Assembly (NCBI GenBank): GCA_000431515.1
Contig: HF991286.1
Coordinates: forward strand, 1-32,735
Direction of reading: 5' to 3'
Origin: Clostridium sp. CAG:632
GTDB taxonomy: Bacteria; Bacillota; Clostridia; Lachnospirales; Lachnospiraceae
Length of the DNA stretch: 32,735 nt
Part shown: positions 16,521 to 24,534 of the stretch, piece after piece
Numbering within the stretch: the first letter of the stretch is position 1
How the letters are laid out: the number at the start of each line of letters is the position of its first letter
Program-made: the position numbers and the translations under genes
Notes under the pieces: generated by a model
What the model was told of the DNA's origin: nothing
Databases searched by the model: none
Seen by the model: the letters and a program-made list of their open reading frames with translations, nothing else

Positions 16521-17264
16521 ATGAAAAAATATCACCTGCCCGCACTTTTGACCGTATTTCTTCTGCTGTTATTGGCAATCTGCCAGCATTTCCCTCTGAA
16601 ACAGGTTCTGCAGACATCCCGGAAAACAGCAGTCGTGGTCATAGATGTCGGTCACGGCGGTTTTGATCCGGGCAAGATTTCTGTTGACGGCACACCGGAA
16701 AAGGATATCAACCTCGCAATTGCCCTGCGTCTTCAGAAGTATCTGGCTGCCACAGACTGCCAGGTCTATCTGACCCGCGAGACAGATTGCAGCCTGTCAG
16801 ATCCTGATGCCTCCAATAAAAAGCAGTCAGATATGAAAAACCGAGCAGCTTTCATAGAGCAGCTCCGGCCGGATCTTATGATCAGTATTCATCAGAACAG
16901 CTTCCCTTCTCAGACGGAATACGGTGCTCAGACATTTTATTATCATACCTCCGACAACAGCAGTCAACTCGCCGGTGCGATCCAGACCTCTCTGATCGAG
17001 ACTGTCAACCCGGAGAATCACCGCCGGGAGAAGTCCAACGACTCTTATTATATGTTAAAAAATGTCAGCTGCCCTGCCGTGATCGTGGAATGCGGATTTC
17101 TGTCCAACCCAACGGAAGCGGCTCTGTTAAATACGGAATCCTATCAGGAGCTGATCGCTTATGCGATTGCCCGTGGTGTACGGATTTTCTTAAATACGGC
17201 AGACACCAATGGGACGGTGTCTGCCCGTCATCGCCAATCTGTATGCTTGACCTGTTGTTTTTAA
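16521..17264 (+). CDS. N-acetylmuramoyl-L-alanine amidase, CwlD-like
   Basis: Amidase_3 enzymes cut the bond between muramic acid and the stem peptide of peptidoglycan. In Bacillus and Clostridium, CwlD helps form muramic lactam in spore cortex. The 247-residue product has an N-terminal membrane anchor or signal (about 5-22). The zinc ligands lie in DVGHGG (H45), PEKD (E60) and SIHQNS (H124), and the catalytic glutamate in VECGFLSN (E190). GAGG lies 5 nt before the ATG. The last 20 or so residues (from about 226) do not look like the family and are encoded by a hairpin and the sequence after it. It is single and transcribed away from sua5. The sporulation link is by family only. Confidence 0.9.
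   Translation: MKKYHLPALLTVFLLLLLAICQHFPLKQVLQTSRKTAVVVIDVGHGGFDPGKISVDGTPEKDINLAIALRLQKYLAATDCQVYLTRETDCSLSDPDASNKKQSDMKNRAAFIEQLRPDLMISIHQNSFPSQTEYGAQTFYYHTSDNSSQLAGAIQTSLIETVNPENHRREKSNDSYYMLKNVSCPAVIVECGFLSNPTEAALLNTESYQELIAYAIARGVRIFLNTADTNGTVSARHRQSVCLTCCF
17198..17225 (+). repeat. Perfect 10-bp inverted repeat in the amidase 3' end
   Basis: GGCAGACACC (17198-17207) and GGTGTCTGCC (17216-17225) form a strong stem with an 8-nt loop, inside the coding region 40 bp before the stop. There is no U-tract directly after it on the plus strand. It may be a terminator remnant or a small inserted palindrome that altered the C-terminus of the amidase. Confidence 0.6.
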
Positions 17265-17600
17265 AATAATTTATGTGTGATGTTACGATTTATGCAGGCT
17301 ACTTCTGTGTGAGCCATATCAGATTGTCGCTGCTGATGTTTATTTCACTGTATAATCTGCCGATCTGTCACCTCCCTTCCGTCATCGGCATCGGGATTTT
17401 ATACCGGCATGTATCAAAATCCTGATGCGGACAAGCGGCTTACCTTTAAGATTACCGTGTGTCAAATGCAAAGACTAATTCCCCTGCTTCCGGGTACCGT
17501 GAGACATATTTTCGGTTATTACGCACCTTTTCCGCCACTAGCCGGAGCTCTTACCGATAATGCCGCTTATCCTTACTATGGTATTGTTCTTTGAAAATCG
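17265..17600. other. Gene-poor stretch with higher GC than nearby spacers
   Basis: No supported gene is found here. A 61-codon frame at 17409-17594 and a 48-codon frame at 17273-17419 on the plus strand lack ribosome binding sites. The minus strand has a good GGGAGGTG (around 17370) but the frame from its GTG stops after eight codons. A neighbouring minus frame reads QIGRLYSEINISSDNLIW without a start. The moderate GC and the interrupted frames suggest decayed coding sequence or a structured RNA. I cannot name it. Confidence 0.4.
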
Positions 17601-17686
17601 AGATAATACGAACAAGAAAAAATGAAATCTATATAGAAAATAGATTCTTAGATTGATTATCTCTAAGCAATAGTATAAATTATTTT

Positions 17687-17715
17687 TTGACATAGTTCAA
17701 GGAAATTTTTATATT
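17687..17715 (+). promoter_or_regulatory. Promoter of mecA
   Basis: TTGACA (17687-17692), a 17-bp spacer and TATATT (17710-17715) form a good sigma-A promoter about 120 bp before mecA. Just upstream lies a long nested inverted repeat (GAGATAAT at 17600-17607 with ATTATCTC at 17656-17663, enclosing AATCTAT/ATAGATT). A second, weaker candidate (TTTACT then TAAACT, near 17755-17780) lies closer to the gene. Confidence 0.65.
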
Positions 17716-17842
17716 TTTTTATATTTTTTACATATTTACCGTATAAATCCTCTTTACTTATGAGCATTTTGTGTTAAACTAATAATACACCTATGGACGA
17801 AAGCATTGCGGAACCATATATAACGAAAAGGAGATGATTCCT

Positions 17843-18652
17843 ATGAAAATAGAAAAATTAAATGAGAATCAAATTCGTTGTACTTTAAGCAAGGCAGATT
17901 TGGAAGATCACAACATTCGTCTGACCGAGCTGGCATATGGTACAGATCGGGCAAAGGCTCTGTTCCGTGACATGATGCAGAAAGCTTCTGACGATGTCGG
18001 TTTTGAAGTTGGCGATATTCCATTAATGATAGAGGCAATTCCCGTAAATCCGGATTGTCTGGTTTTAATTGTAACAAAGGTTGAAGATCCGGAAGAACTG
18101 GATACCCGTTTTTCCAAATTTACAAAACCTGCTCCGGATGATGATTATGAAGACGAAGATGAGGATGAATTTTATGAAGACACCGATGAGGCTGACGATT
18201 CTCAAACTATCTTCGATATGTTGGACAATATAGTAGAGAACCTTGAGGCTGTAAGAAAGAATGCTGCTACCGGCACAGATTCGGTTTCTTCTGCATCTGC
18301 TGCGGATACAGGCACTTCAAAGTCCGAGTCCGCAGATGACACCCAGAAGTCAAATTACGATGTTTATCGCATATTTGTATTTTCTACATTAGACAGTATT
18401 ACCATGGCTGCCGGCCAGCTGAACGGTCTTTACAATGGGGAGAACTCTTTATTTAAGAATGATTCTGACTCCAGATACTATCTGATCCTGAATCGTTCAG
18501 AACATACATCCGATGAGTTCAACATGGTATGTAATACCCTGTGTGAATTCGGCAGTAAGATAAAAACTTCCTATGCAATGCCTTATCATATGGCAGAGCA
18601 TTTTCAGTTGATCATTCAGGCTAATGCTTTACAGACATTAGGTGTATTATAA
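17843..18652 (+). CDS. mecA: Adaptor protein MecA
   Basis: MecA delivers substrates to the ClpC ATPase for degradation by ClpP and helps ClpC assemble. The 269-residue product has the N-terminal substrate-binding domain (about 1-95, MKIEKLNENQIRCTLSKADL) and the C-terminal ClpC-binding domain (about 172-269, VYRIFVFSTLDSITMAAGQL). Between them is a long acidic linker (98-119, mostly Asp and Glu) and a Ser/Ala/Thr-rich stretch (140-170). Bacillus MecA is about 218 residues, and the excess here is the linker. The ATG at 17843 is preferred because AAAGGAG is 9 nt upstream. An ATG at 17834 directly abuts the ribosome binding site. The gene stands alone between a promoter and a terminator. Confidence 0.93.
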   Translation: MKIEKLNENQIRCTLSKADLEDHNIRLTELAYGTDRAKALFRDMMQKASDDVGFEVGDIPLMIEAIPVNPDCLVLIVTKVEDPEELDTRFSKFTKPAPDDDYEDEDEDEFYEDTDEADDSQTIFDMLDNIVENLEAVRKNAATGTDSVSSASAADTGTSKSESADDTQKSNYDVYRIFVFSTLDSITMAAGQLNGLYNGENSLFKNDSDSRYYLILNRSEHTSDEFNMVCNTLCEFGSKIKTSYAMPYHMAEHFQLIIQANALQTLGVL

Positions 18653-18675
18653 TCATCTGCCGTATGCTTATATTG

Positions 18676-18709
18676 ATAAAAGGGACTTTTTACAGTCCCT
18701 TTTATTTTT
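18676..18709. terminator. Terminator between mecA and tkt
   Basis: ATAAAAGGGACT (18676-18687) pairs perfectly with AGTCCCTTTTAT (18694-18705) around a 6-nt loop and is followed by TTTTC on the plus strand. The A/T pairs at its base also give a U-rich end on the minus strand, so it can serve both convergent genes, more strongly mecA. Confidence 0.88.
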
Positions 18710-18753
18710 CTTATTTTCTGTTGTTTTTCCTTCTGTCCCGAGATAAGCAGTCT

Positions 18754-20739
18754 TTACTGTAATGTCTTCTTAACTGCTGCCACCACTGCTTCTGTTGTGA
18801 TTCCAAAATGCTCAAACAACAGATTTCCCGGCGCTGATGCTCCAAAGCTCTTCATGGAGATGATTTCTCCGTCAAGGCCTGTATACTTATCCCATCCAAA
18901 TCCGGATAATGCCTCTACTGCAACACGTGCCCGGACATTTTTAGGAAGAATCTCCTCCTTATATTCCTGTGACTGCTGCTCAAACACATCCATAGACGGC
19001 ATACTGACTACCCGGATATCTACTCCTTCTTCTGCAAGGATCTTCTTTGCTTCAATACCAAGCTGAACCTCGGAACCGCTTGCGATCACAATTGCATCCG
19101 GTACTGCTTTGGTCTCCTTTGCAACTACATAGCCACCCTTCAAGGCCTCTCTGCCGGAGCCTTCCAGCTGTGGAAGATTCTGTCTGGATAATACCAATGC
19201 AGTTGGTGTCTTTTCTGAAGTAGCCGCATAATACCAGGCTGCTGCCGTCTCAGTGGCATCTGCCGGACGATATACGGTAAAGTTCGGCATTGCCCGGAAC
19301 ATTGCCAGCTGCTCGATCGGCTCATGCGTCGGTCCATCTTCTCCAACACCAATGCTGTCGTGAGTCAGTACATAAGTCAGTGGCAAGCCCATTAATGCAG
19401 ACAGGCGTGCCATCGGTTTCACATAATCACTGAATACAAAGAATGTGGATACAAACGGACGTAATCCGCCATGCAATGCAATACCGTTGCCGATAGCTGC
19501 CATTGCCAGCTCACGGATACCGAAATGAATATTATTTCCACTTGGATTTTCTTTCGAATAATCCCCCATATCCGCCATATAGGTCTTTGTAGACGGTGCC
19601 AGATCTGCAGCTCCGCCAAACATATTCGGAAGCTCTTCTTTCATAATATTGATCAGCTTACCGGACAGGCTTCTGGTTGCCTCTGCTTTCTCAGGTACTT
19701 TCCAGAATTCTGCATTATCCCAAAGCTTCTCAGCCCGCTTCTTATCATGGTACGTATCCCAGAGTTCTTTCATTTCCGGATACTTCTGTGCATAGTCTGC
19801 AAACATTGCATTCCATGCCTCTTCTTCCTTTGCATTTGCTTCTGCAATCTTCTTGTAGTTATCATATACATCCTGTGGAATCACGAAACTCTCTTCGATA
19901 TCCCAGCCCAGATTCTTACGAAGGGCTGCCACATTCTCTGCACCCAAAGGCTCTCCATGTGCAGATGCTTTGCCTTCCTTTGCCGGACAACCAAAACCGA
20001 TCTTTGTCTTTACTTCAATCATAGTCGGTCTGGTTGTATCTGCCTTCGCTTCTTCAATCGCCTTGCCGATCTCTTCCAGATCATTACCATCCTTTACCAG
20101 CAGCGTCTGGAATCCAAATGCCCGGAACCGCTCCTGTACATTCTCACGGAATGCGATATTGGTGTTACCCTCGATTGAAATATTATTGGAATCATATAAT
20201 ACAATTAATTTGCCAAGACCCAAAGAGCCTGCCAGAGAGAATGCTTCATAGGAAATCCCCTCCATCATACAGCCATCGCCGCCAAGTACAAATGTATAAT
20301 GATCAACAACCGGATATCCTTCTTTGTTAAACTTAGCTGCCAGATGATTCTCTGCCATTGCCATACCGACAGCCATTGCCATACCGGCACCCAGCGGTCC
20401 GGTTGTCGCTTCTACACCAACCGTATGACCGTATTCCGGATGTCCCGGAGTCTTAGATCCTAACTGTCTGAAGTTCTTCATGTCATCTATTGTCAGTCCG
20501 TATCCAAATAAATGGAGCAGGGAATATAATAATGCGGATCCGTGTCCACCGGACAGAATAAATCGATCTCTGTTCGCCCAGTTGGGATCTGCCGGATTGT
20601 GCTTCATATGCTTTGCCCACAATTCATAGGCCATTGCGGCTGAGCCTAACGGAAGTCCCGGGTGTCCGGAATTTGCTTTCTGAATCGCGTCTGCTGACAA
20701 AACCCGAATCGCATTTACAGATTTCATATCAATATTCAT
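18754..20739 (-). CDS. tkt: Transketolase
   Basis: Transketolase moves two-carbon units between sugar phosphates in the pentose phosphate pathway, with thiamine diphosphate and a divalent metal. The 661-residue single-chain product has N-terminal active-site residues in NSGHPGLPLG, the thiamine-binding motif starting GDG at 154-156 (GDGCMMEGISYEA, closing with NNISIEG) and the central-domain DSIGVGEDGPTHEPIEQLA segment. A C-terminal domain completes the normal full-length form, not the split two-gene form found in some anaerobes. AAAGGAGGAT lies about 8 nt before the ATG. It has its own promoter and convergent terminator, so it is probably monocistronic. Confidence 0.98.
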   Translation of the reverse strand: MNIDMKSVNAIRVLSADAIQKANSGHPGLPLGSAAMAYELWAKHMKHNPADPNWANRDRFILSGGHGSALLYSLLHLFGYGLTIDDMKNFRQLGSKTPGHPEYGHTVGVEATTGPLGAGMAMAVGMAMAENHLAAKFNKEGYPVVDHYTFVLGGDGCMMEGISYEAFSLAGSLGLGKLIVLYDSNNISIEGNTNIAFRENVQERFRAFGFQTLLVKDGNDLEEIGKAIEEAKADTTRPTMIEVKTKIGFGCPAKEGKASAHGEPLGAENVAALRKNLGWDIEESFVIPQDVYDNYKKIAEANAKEEEAWNAMFADYAQKYPEMKELWDTYHDKKRAEKLWDNAEFWKVPEKAEATRSLSGKLINIMKEELPNMFGGAADLAPSTKTYMADMGDYSKENPSGNNIHFGIRELAMAAIGNGIALHGGLRPFVSTFFVFSDYVKPMARLSALMGLPLTYVLTHDSIGVGEDGPTHEPIEQLAMFRAMPNFTVYRPADATETAAAWYYAATSEKTPTALVLSRQNLPQLEGSGREALKGGYVVAKETKAVPDAIVIASGSEVQLGIEAKKILAEEGVDIRVVSMPSMDVFEQQSQEYKEEILPKNVRARVAVEALSGFGWDKYTGLDGEIISMKSFGASAPGNLLFEHFGITTEAVVAAVKKTLQ

Positions 20740-20784
20740 TGCAAGGTATCCTCCTTTGTCTTATACAAACTATACCAATTTGAT

Positions 20785-20813
20785 ATTCTAGCATCATTTT
20801 CATCAGATAGCAA
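20785..20813 (-). promoter_or_regulatory. Promoter of tkt
   Basis: On the minus strand TTGCTA (20808-20813), a 17-bp spacer and TAGAAT (20785-20790) with an extended TGC form a good sigma-A promoter about 45 bp before the transketolase start. Confidence 0.72.
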
Positions 20814-20831
20814 GTAGCTCCTATATGAAAG

Positions 20832-20873
20832 AAGAACAGAAGCTGTGAAAAATTTTTCACAAATTCTGTTCTT
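20832..20873 (-). terminator. Terminator after the small TM protein gene
   Basis: AAGAACAGAA (20832-20841) pairs with TTCTGTTCTT (20864-20873), and an inner TGTGAAAAA/TTTTTCACA stem continues the pairing. On the minus strand it is followed by TCATAT, so the U-tract is short. It lies 20 bp after the gene ending at 20894 and just upstream of the tkt promoter. Confidence 0.6.
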
Positions 20874-20893
20874 CCGATTCTTTTTACAATTTG

Positions 20894-21136
20894 TTAAATG
20901 ACCTTAAAATAACTCAGTGCCGCTATAACCGCTATTACTACAAGCATGATGATAAGTGCTATCATCAGAATTTTTCCCACCTTAGATTCTGTCTTGGACT
21001 TATCCATTTTCTCGTAATTATATGCCGTGTTATACGTGTTGGTCGCCACTCCGCCTTTTAATACAGATGTCATGCCTTTCTTTCTGGATGTGCCGGATTT
21101 GGCTTGATTTATTCCATCATTGGTTTCCTCTCCCAT
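20894..21136 (-). CDS. Small single-pass membrane protein, unknown function
   Basis: I do not recognise a family. The 80-residue product has a polar, Lys/Ser/Thr/Asn-rich N-terminal half (1-52) and one membrane helix near the C-terminus (about 54-78, ILMIALIIMLVVIAVIAAL). There is no signal peptide, which is the layout of a tail-anchored protein with the N-terminus in the cytoplasm. GTGAGGAT lies about 7 nt before the ATG. A perfect 7-bp inverted repeat (21162-21179) sits between the gene and any promoter. A terminator follows 20 bp after the stop. No partner gene suggests a role. Confidence 0.72.
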   Translation of the reverse strand: MGEETNDGINQAKSGTSRKKGMTSVLKGGVATNTYNTAYNYEKMDKSKTESKVGKILMIALIIMLVVIAVIAALSYFKVI

Positions 21137-21161
21137 ATTGTAATCCTCACTTTCCTGCCAC

Positions 21162-21179
21162 GTTTAATCCCAATTAAAC
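21162..21179. promoter_or_regulatory. Operator-like inverted repeat upstream of the small TM gene
   Basis: GTTTAAT (21162-21168) and ATTAAAC (21173-21179) are perfect inverted arms around a 4-bp centre, about 26 bp before the start at 21136. It could be a protein-binding site or a small hairpin in the leader. No regulator is known. Confidence 0.4.
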
Positions 21180-21217
21180 CTTTTATCTAGTATCAGAATC
21201 ATACCATAAACAGGGAA

Positions 21218-21231
21218 AAACCTCAAGGTTT
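21218..21231 (-). terminator. Weak hairpin at the stop of the DUF1858 gene
   Basis: AAACC (21218-21222) and GGTTT (21227-21231) form a 5-bp stem overlapping the stop codon and are followed by TTCCC on the minus strand. It is short, and its role as a terminator is uncertain. Confidence 0.3.
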
Positions 21232-21442
21232 ATGCTTCCTTTTTAGCCAAATATTCGTTTATTTCCGTAATAACCTCGTCTACATCCATACCATGAACCA
21301 TACATGCTTCCTCCAGCGGTTCACCCTGAGATGCCGGGCATCCGATACAGTGCATGCCTGCTGCCATCAGAATTGCCGCATTGCCCGGATCAATTGCTAA
21401 AATATCTGCGATAATCATATCCTTTGTTACTACCTGTGCCAT
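21230..21442 (-). CDS. DUF1858 domain protein, redox-disulfide type
   Basis: The 70-residue product matches the DUF1858 family, which includes small proteins linked to hybrid cluster protein and thought to carry a redox disulfide. The visible signature is MHCIGCPASQGEPLEEACMVHG, with a CxxC pair (residues 32 and 35) and a third cysteine at about 47. The N-terminus (VTKDMIIADILAIDPGNAAIL) is typical of the fold. AAAGGAGG lies about 7 nt before the ATG. No hybrid cluster protein gene is nearby, so the function is known only from the family. Confidence 0.88.
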   Translation of the reverse strand: MAQVVTKDMIIADILAIDPGNAAILMAAGMHCIGCPASQGEPLEEACMVHGMDVDEVITEINEYLAKKEA

Positions 21443-21568
21443 TATAAGTCCTCCTTTAAACGCTGTAAATCGCGTATTTTCATATAAATTTTACTCGTGT
21501 CCTATACATTTCGACACATATTCATAATATAATACACACCTGTAAAGAACGCAAGCAGGATTTTATTT

Positions 21569-22336
21569 TCAGAAATTTCCGCATATCAATTCTTTAAGAA
21601 TTGCAAAAAATTCTCTGGTATAATTCGTTGGGATCAGCCACCAGACAGATCTGGCGGGATTCCCGGATATATGCTGATAGCCACATTTTTTGGCCAGCCG
21701 GAGTGCCCGGAACAGATGGAAATCCGTAGTGGTCAGCACGACCGTATCCCGCTCCGGATCCAGCAGTTTCATTGAATTCGTCAGATTCTCTCTGGTATTC
21801 ACCGATGCCTCCTCCAGCCGGATCCTCCCGGGATCAATCCCCTGACGGATCAGCTCCTGATAAATGCACTGTGCCTCCGATATATCCTCATCATTTCCCT
21901 TTCCGCCGCTTGCAACTACCATTGTTCCCGGATTTTGTTTTAAATATTCTGCTGCTGCATCAATCCGGTATCTGAGTATCAGCGAAGGGTGCGTGCCATT
22001 CACTTTTGCGCCCAGAACGATCAGATAATCTGCCTGTTTTAATGGCTTGCTCTGTCCGGCATGAATAATCACTGCCTCTGTCAGAATAAAAACCAGAAAG
22101 CTGATCCCGACTATCACCTCTACCGGTATCGTCACCCATTTGGGCGGTATCTTATTCCGAACTGCATAATGCCGGACCAGTATGATCAGTCCTCCGCATA
22201 TACAGGCCAATCCCAGCCAGATATAATTGAATTTGTTATAAAAGCCAATCATTATGATCAAAAACACAAAATATCCCAGACACACACTGCCAACCGTTCC
22301 CAAAAGTGCGATCCAGAACCTGTACACCTTATTCAT
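21569..22336 (-). CDS. YdcF/ElyC-family membrane protein (DUF218)
   Basis: The 255-residue product has three N-terminal membrane helices (about 8-31, 37-54 and 68-90) followed by a DUF218 domain: ADYLIVLGAKVNGTHPSLILRYRIDAA, then VVASGGKGNDEDISEA, then LEEASVNTRENLTNS. The domain's conserved acidic and Asn/Arg residues are present. Family members such as ElyC and SanA act in the cell envelope, but their chemistry is not settled. A start at 22360 is possible. The ATG at 22336 is chosen because GGAGG lies just upstream, inside the longer version. The gene is single and reads away from the ferredoxin. The 290 bp upstream (22337-22626) hold no other gene. Confidence 0.88.
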   Translation of the reverse strand: MNKVYRFWIALLGTVGSVCLGYFVFLIIMIGFYNKFNYIWLGLACICGGLIILVRHYAVRNKIPPKWVTIPVEVIVGISFLVFILTEAVIIHAGQSKPLKQADYLIVLGAKVNGTHPSLILRYRIDAAAEYLKQNPGTMVVASGGKGNDEDISEAQCIYQELIRQGIDPGRIRLEEASVNTRENLTNSMKLLDPERDTVVLTTTDFHLFRALRLAKKCGYQHISGNPARSVWWLIPTNYTREFFAILKELICGNF

Positions 22337-22556
22337 ATATCCTCCGATCCGGATAGCCACTCCGCCATCCCGGGCTGCCGTTTCCGTTTCTTTTATCTGT
22401 CGCTACCTTATCTTATCCCAATATAATTCAAATAAAAAGGGGCATTTCTGTTTTTTCATTTTTTCTTATGATTTTTCACTCTTCGGCATTCTCTGTAATT
22501 CCAAACTATTTGCCTTTATTCGTGTTTTCTTCTCAATTTTCCTGAAAGTTCTACTT

Positions 22557-22564
22557 GCTATAAT
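22557..22564 (+). promoter_or_regulatory. Extended -10 promoter of the ferredoxin gene
   Basis: TATAAT (22559-22564) with TGC immediately upstream (TGCTATAAT) forms an extended -10 element about 60 bp before the ferredoxin ATG. The -35 region is poor (TTTTCC at 17 bp), which an extended -10 can tolerate. Confidence 0.6.
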
Positions 22565-22626
22565 GTATAAAATGACTTAAAATCAAAGAGTAGATGATAA
22601 AATATTAAATAAGGAGGATATACATT

Positions 22627-22797
22627 ATGGCATTTGTAATTTCTGATGCTTGTTTATCATGTGGTGCTTGCGCAGGCGCTTGTCCTGTAGGTGCTATTTC
22701 TGAGGGTGATGGACAGTTCGTTATCGATCCGGATACCTGTATCAGCTGTGGTTCTTGTGCCGGTTCTTGTCCGGCAGGAGCTATCTCTGAGGAATAA
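22627..22797 (+). CDS. 2[4Fe-4S] ferredoxin, clostridial type
   Basis: This small electron carrier serves low-potential reactions such as pyruvate:ferredoxin oxidoreductase, hydrogenase and Rnf. The 56-residue product has two CxxCxxCxxxCP motifs (Cys 9, 12, 15, 19 and Cys 38, 41, 44, 48), with the pseudo-twofold repeat GACAGACPVGAIS/GSCAGSCPAGAIS typical of clostridial ferredoxins. It is acidic and ends EE. AAGGAGG lies just upstream. It is flanked by its own extended -10 promoter and a terminator, and nothing redox-related adjoins it. This layout is common for the main, highly expressed ferredoxin of an anaerobe. Confidence 0.97.
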   Translation: MAFVISDACLSCGACAGACPVGAISEGDGQFVIDPDTCISCGSCAGSCPAGAISEE

Positions 22798-22816
22798 TTC
22801 AAGTATTATAACTATG

Positions 22817-22848
22817 AAAAGGGAACCATATTTTATGGTTCTCTTTTT
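22817..22848 (+). terminator. Terminator after ferredoxin
   Basis: AAAAGGGAACCATA (22817-22830) pairs with TATGGTTCTCTTTT (with one G-T pair) around a 3-nt loop and runs into TTTTT. It lies 20 bp after the ferredoxin stop and 30 bp before the acyltransferase gene. Confidence 0.88.
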
Positions 22849-22877
22849 AATAATCCGTAATAAGTGAGGGGGATGTT

Positions 22878-23609
22878 ATGTTAACTGCTTTAAAAATAAC
22901 CGGTATCTGCATTCTTTCCGTGATCATATTGTATCTATTGCTTCTGGCAATTTCGGCCCTATTGGTCCATCCCGGAAAAGAATATACGACAAACAGTCGT
23001 TTTTACCGTTTTCTTTTAAATAGCTCAACGACAATTGCATTAAAGCTGATCCGTGTCCGCCCTCATTGCAGCGGCATGGAGCACCTGCCTGAAACCGGCC
23101 GTTTTCTTCTGGTCTGCAACCATCGTTCCAATTATGATCCGATCGTCACCTGGCATGTCCTGCGTACAAGCGATCTCGCCTTTATATCCAAGGCCGATAA
23201 TTTTAAAATTCCGATCTGGGGACGCCTGATCCGGAAATGTTGTTTCATGGCAATTGACCGTGAGAATCCCAAAAAGGCATTTACAACCATTCAGAATGCC
23301 GCGCATCTGATTCAGGCGGATGAATGTTCCGTTGCCGTCTATCCGGAAGGAACACGGAGCAAGAATCTGGAGCTTCTGCCGTTTCATCACGGTGTCTTCA
23401 AAATCGCCCAGAAAGCTCGTGTTCCGATTGTTGTCATGACAATCCGCGGAACCGAATCCATATATAAAAACATTCCGTTTCATCATACGGATGTTTACTT
23501 AAATATAATATCCACCATCTCTGCAGATGATGTGAAAGCACATAGAACCAGCGAGCTGGAGCAGATGATCCGGGAACTTATGCTGGAAGATTTATCGCAC
23601 CCGATATGA
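22878..23609 (+). CDS. 1-acyl-sn-glycerol-3-phosphate acyltransferase, PlsC type
   Basis: PlsC-type enzymes add the second acyl chain to lysophosphatidate to make phosphatidate, the precursor of membrane phospholipids. The 243-residue product has one N-terminal membrane helix (about 8-30), the catalytic NHRSNYD box (H82, D87), the FISKADNFKIPIWG segment and the substrate-binding PEGTR (156-160). GAGGGGG lies just before the ATG. The lipid kinase gene follows 67 bp later on the same strand. The two may be linked in phospholipid metabolism. No separate strong promoter for this gene was seen apart from read-through past the ferredoxin terminator. Confidence 0.92.
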   Translation: MLTALKITGICILSVIILYLLLLAISALLVHPGKEYTTNSRFYRFLLNSSTTIALKLIRVRPHCSGMEHLPETGRFLLVCNHRSNYDPIVTWHVLRTSDLAFISKADNFKIPIWGRLIRKCCFMAIDRENPKKAFTTIQNAAHLIQADECSVAVYPEGTRSKNLELLPFHHGVFKIAQKARVPIVVMTIRGTESIYKNIPFHHTDVYLNIISTISADDVKAHRTSELEQMIRELMLEDLSHPI

Positions 23610-23676
23610 TGCGGCGCATTAGCTTAACGCACCATATCTCTTATAAACCATAATGAAATACACATAGGAGGCACTT

Positions 23677-24534
23677 ATGAACTACCACATTTTATACAAT
23701 CCACTGGCCTGCAACGGACAGGGAGAAGAAGAAGCAATGAAGCTTAAAATGCTTCTGGCCGGAAATCAGTTGACCTTTCACAATGTAATCGAAGCAATCG
23801 ATTACAAAGAGTTTTTTGACAGTCTCTCACCAAAAGATCATATCACGATCTGCGGCGGTGACGGAACCCTGAATCATTTTGTAAATGATATTGCCGGTCT
23901 TTCCGTTCAGAATCCGATTCTTTACTATTCTACCGGCAGCGGCAATGATTTTCTGCGGGATTTAGGCAAGGAAAAAGGCGGATTGCCTATCCAGATCAAC
24001 CAATATCTGGAGCATCTGCCAATCGTATCCGTGAACGGAGAAAACCACTATTTTCTAAACGGTATCGGTTATGGTATTGATGGTTATTGCTGTGAAGTTG
24101 CAGATAAACAAAAGGAAACCTCCAAAAAACCCGCCAATTATACGGCAATTGCAATTAAAGGTCTGTTATTCCATTATGAACCAACGACTGCAACCATTAC
24201 TGTCGACGGCAATGAACATACCTTCCAAAAAGTATGGCTGGCTCCTACCATGAACGGTCGTTTCTATGGTGGCGGCATGATGATCACTCCAAAACAGAAT
24301 CGTCTGAAGAATCAGACCGTTTCTGTGGGTGTGATGTATGGAAGCAGCAAATTAAAAACTCTGGCCGTGTTCCCTTCTATTTTCAAGGGAACCCACGTGA
24401 AGCACACTGAAATGTTCCAGGTACTTACCGGCCAGAGTATTACGGTTGAATTTGACCGTCCAACGGCTCTTCAGATCGACGGAGAGACCGTTCTCGGTGT
24501 TACAAAATATCAGGTAACGGCAGCTGCTTTCTAA
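23677..24534 (+). CDS. Diacylglycerol kinase-family lipid kinase
   Basis: This soluble DAGK-catalytic-domain enzyme likely phosphorylates a lipid such as diacylglycerol (DgkB-like) or sphingoid or undecaprenol-type substrates. The exact lipid cannot be read from sequence. The 285-residue product has the nucleotide-binding GGDGTLNH motif (60-67), the STGSGNDFLRDL stretch typical of YegS/DgkB, and the C-terminal beta domain ending in PTALQIDGE, which holds a conserved acidic pair. AGGAGG lies just before the ATG. It follows the PlsC-type gene, which fits phosphatidate recycling. Its stop overlaps the stop of the convergent carbamoyltransferase by 4 bp. Confidence 0.92.
   Translation: MNYHILYNPLACNGQGEEEAMKLKMLLAGNQLTFHNVIEAIDYKEFFDSLSPKDHITICGGDGTLNHFVNDIAGLSVQNPILYYSTGSGNDFLRDLGKEKGGLPIQINQYLEHLPIVSVNGENHYFLNGIGYGIDGYCCEVADKQKETSKKPANYTAIAIKGLLFHYEPTTATITVDGNEHTFQKVWLAPTMNGRFYGGGMMITPKQNRLKNQTVSVGVMYGSSKLKTLAVFPSIFKGTHVKHTEMFQVLTGQSITVEFDRPTALQIDGETVLGVTKYQVTAAAF

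Noticed and set aside
17409..17594. 61-codon frame on the plus strand
   Set aside because: No ribosome binding site, no recognisable domain and a short length in a stretch with several interrupted frames.
22337..22436. Partial tRNA-like look in the GC-rich spacer upstream of the YdcF-like gene
   Set aside because: No complete acceptor stem, anticodon arm or T-loop could be found.
22605..22802. 65-codon frame on the minus strand over the ferredoxin gene
   Set aside because: It is the antisense of the two cysteine repeats and has no ribosome binding site. The plus-strand ferredoxin explains the sequence.
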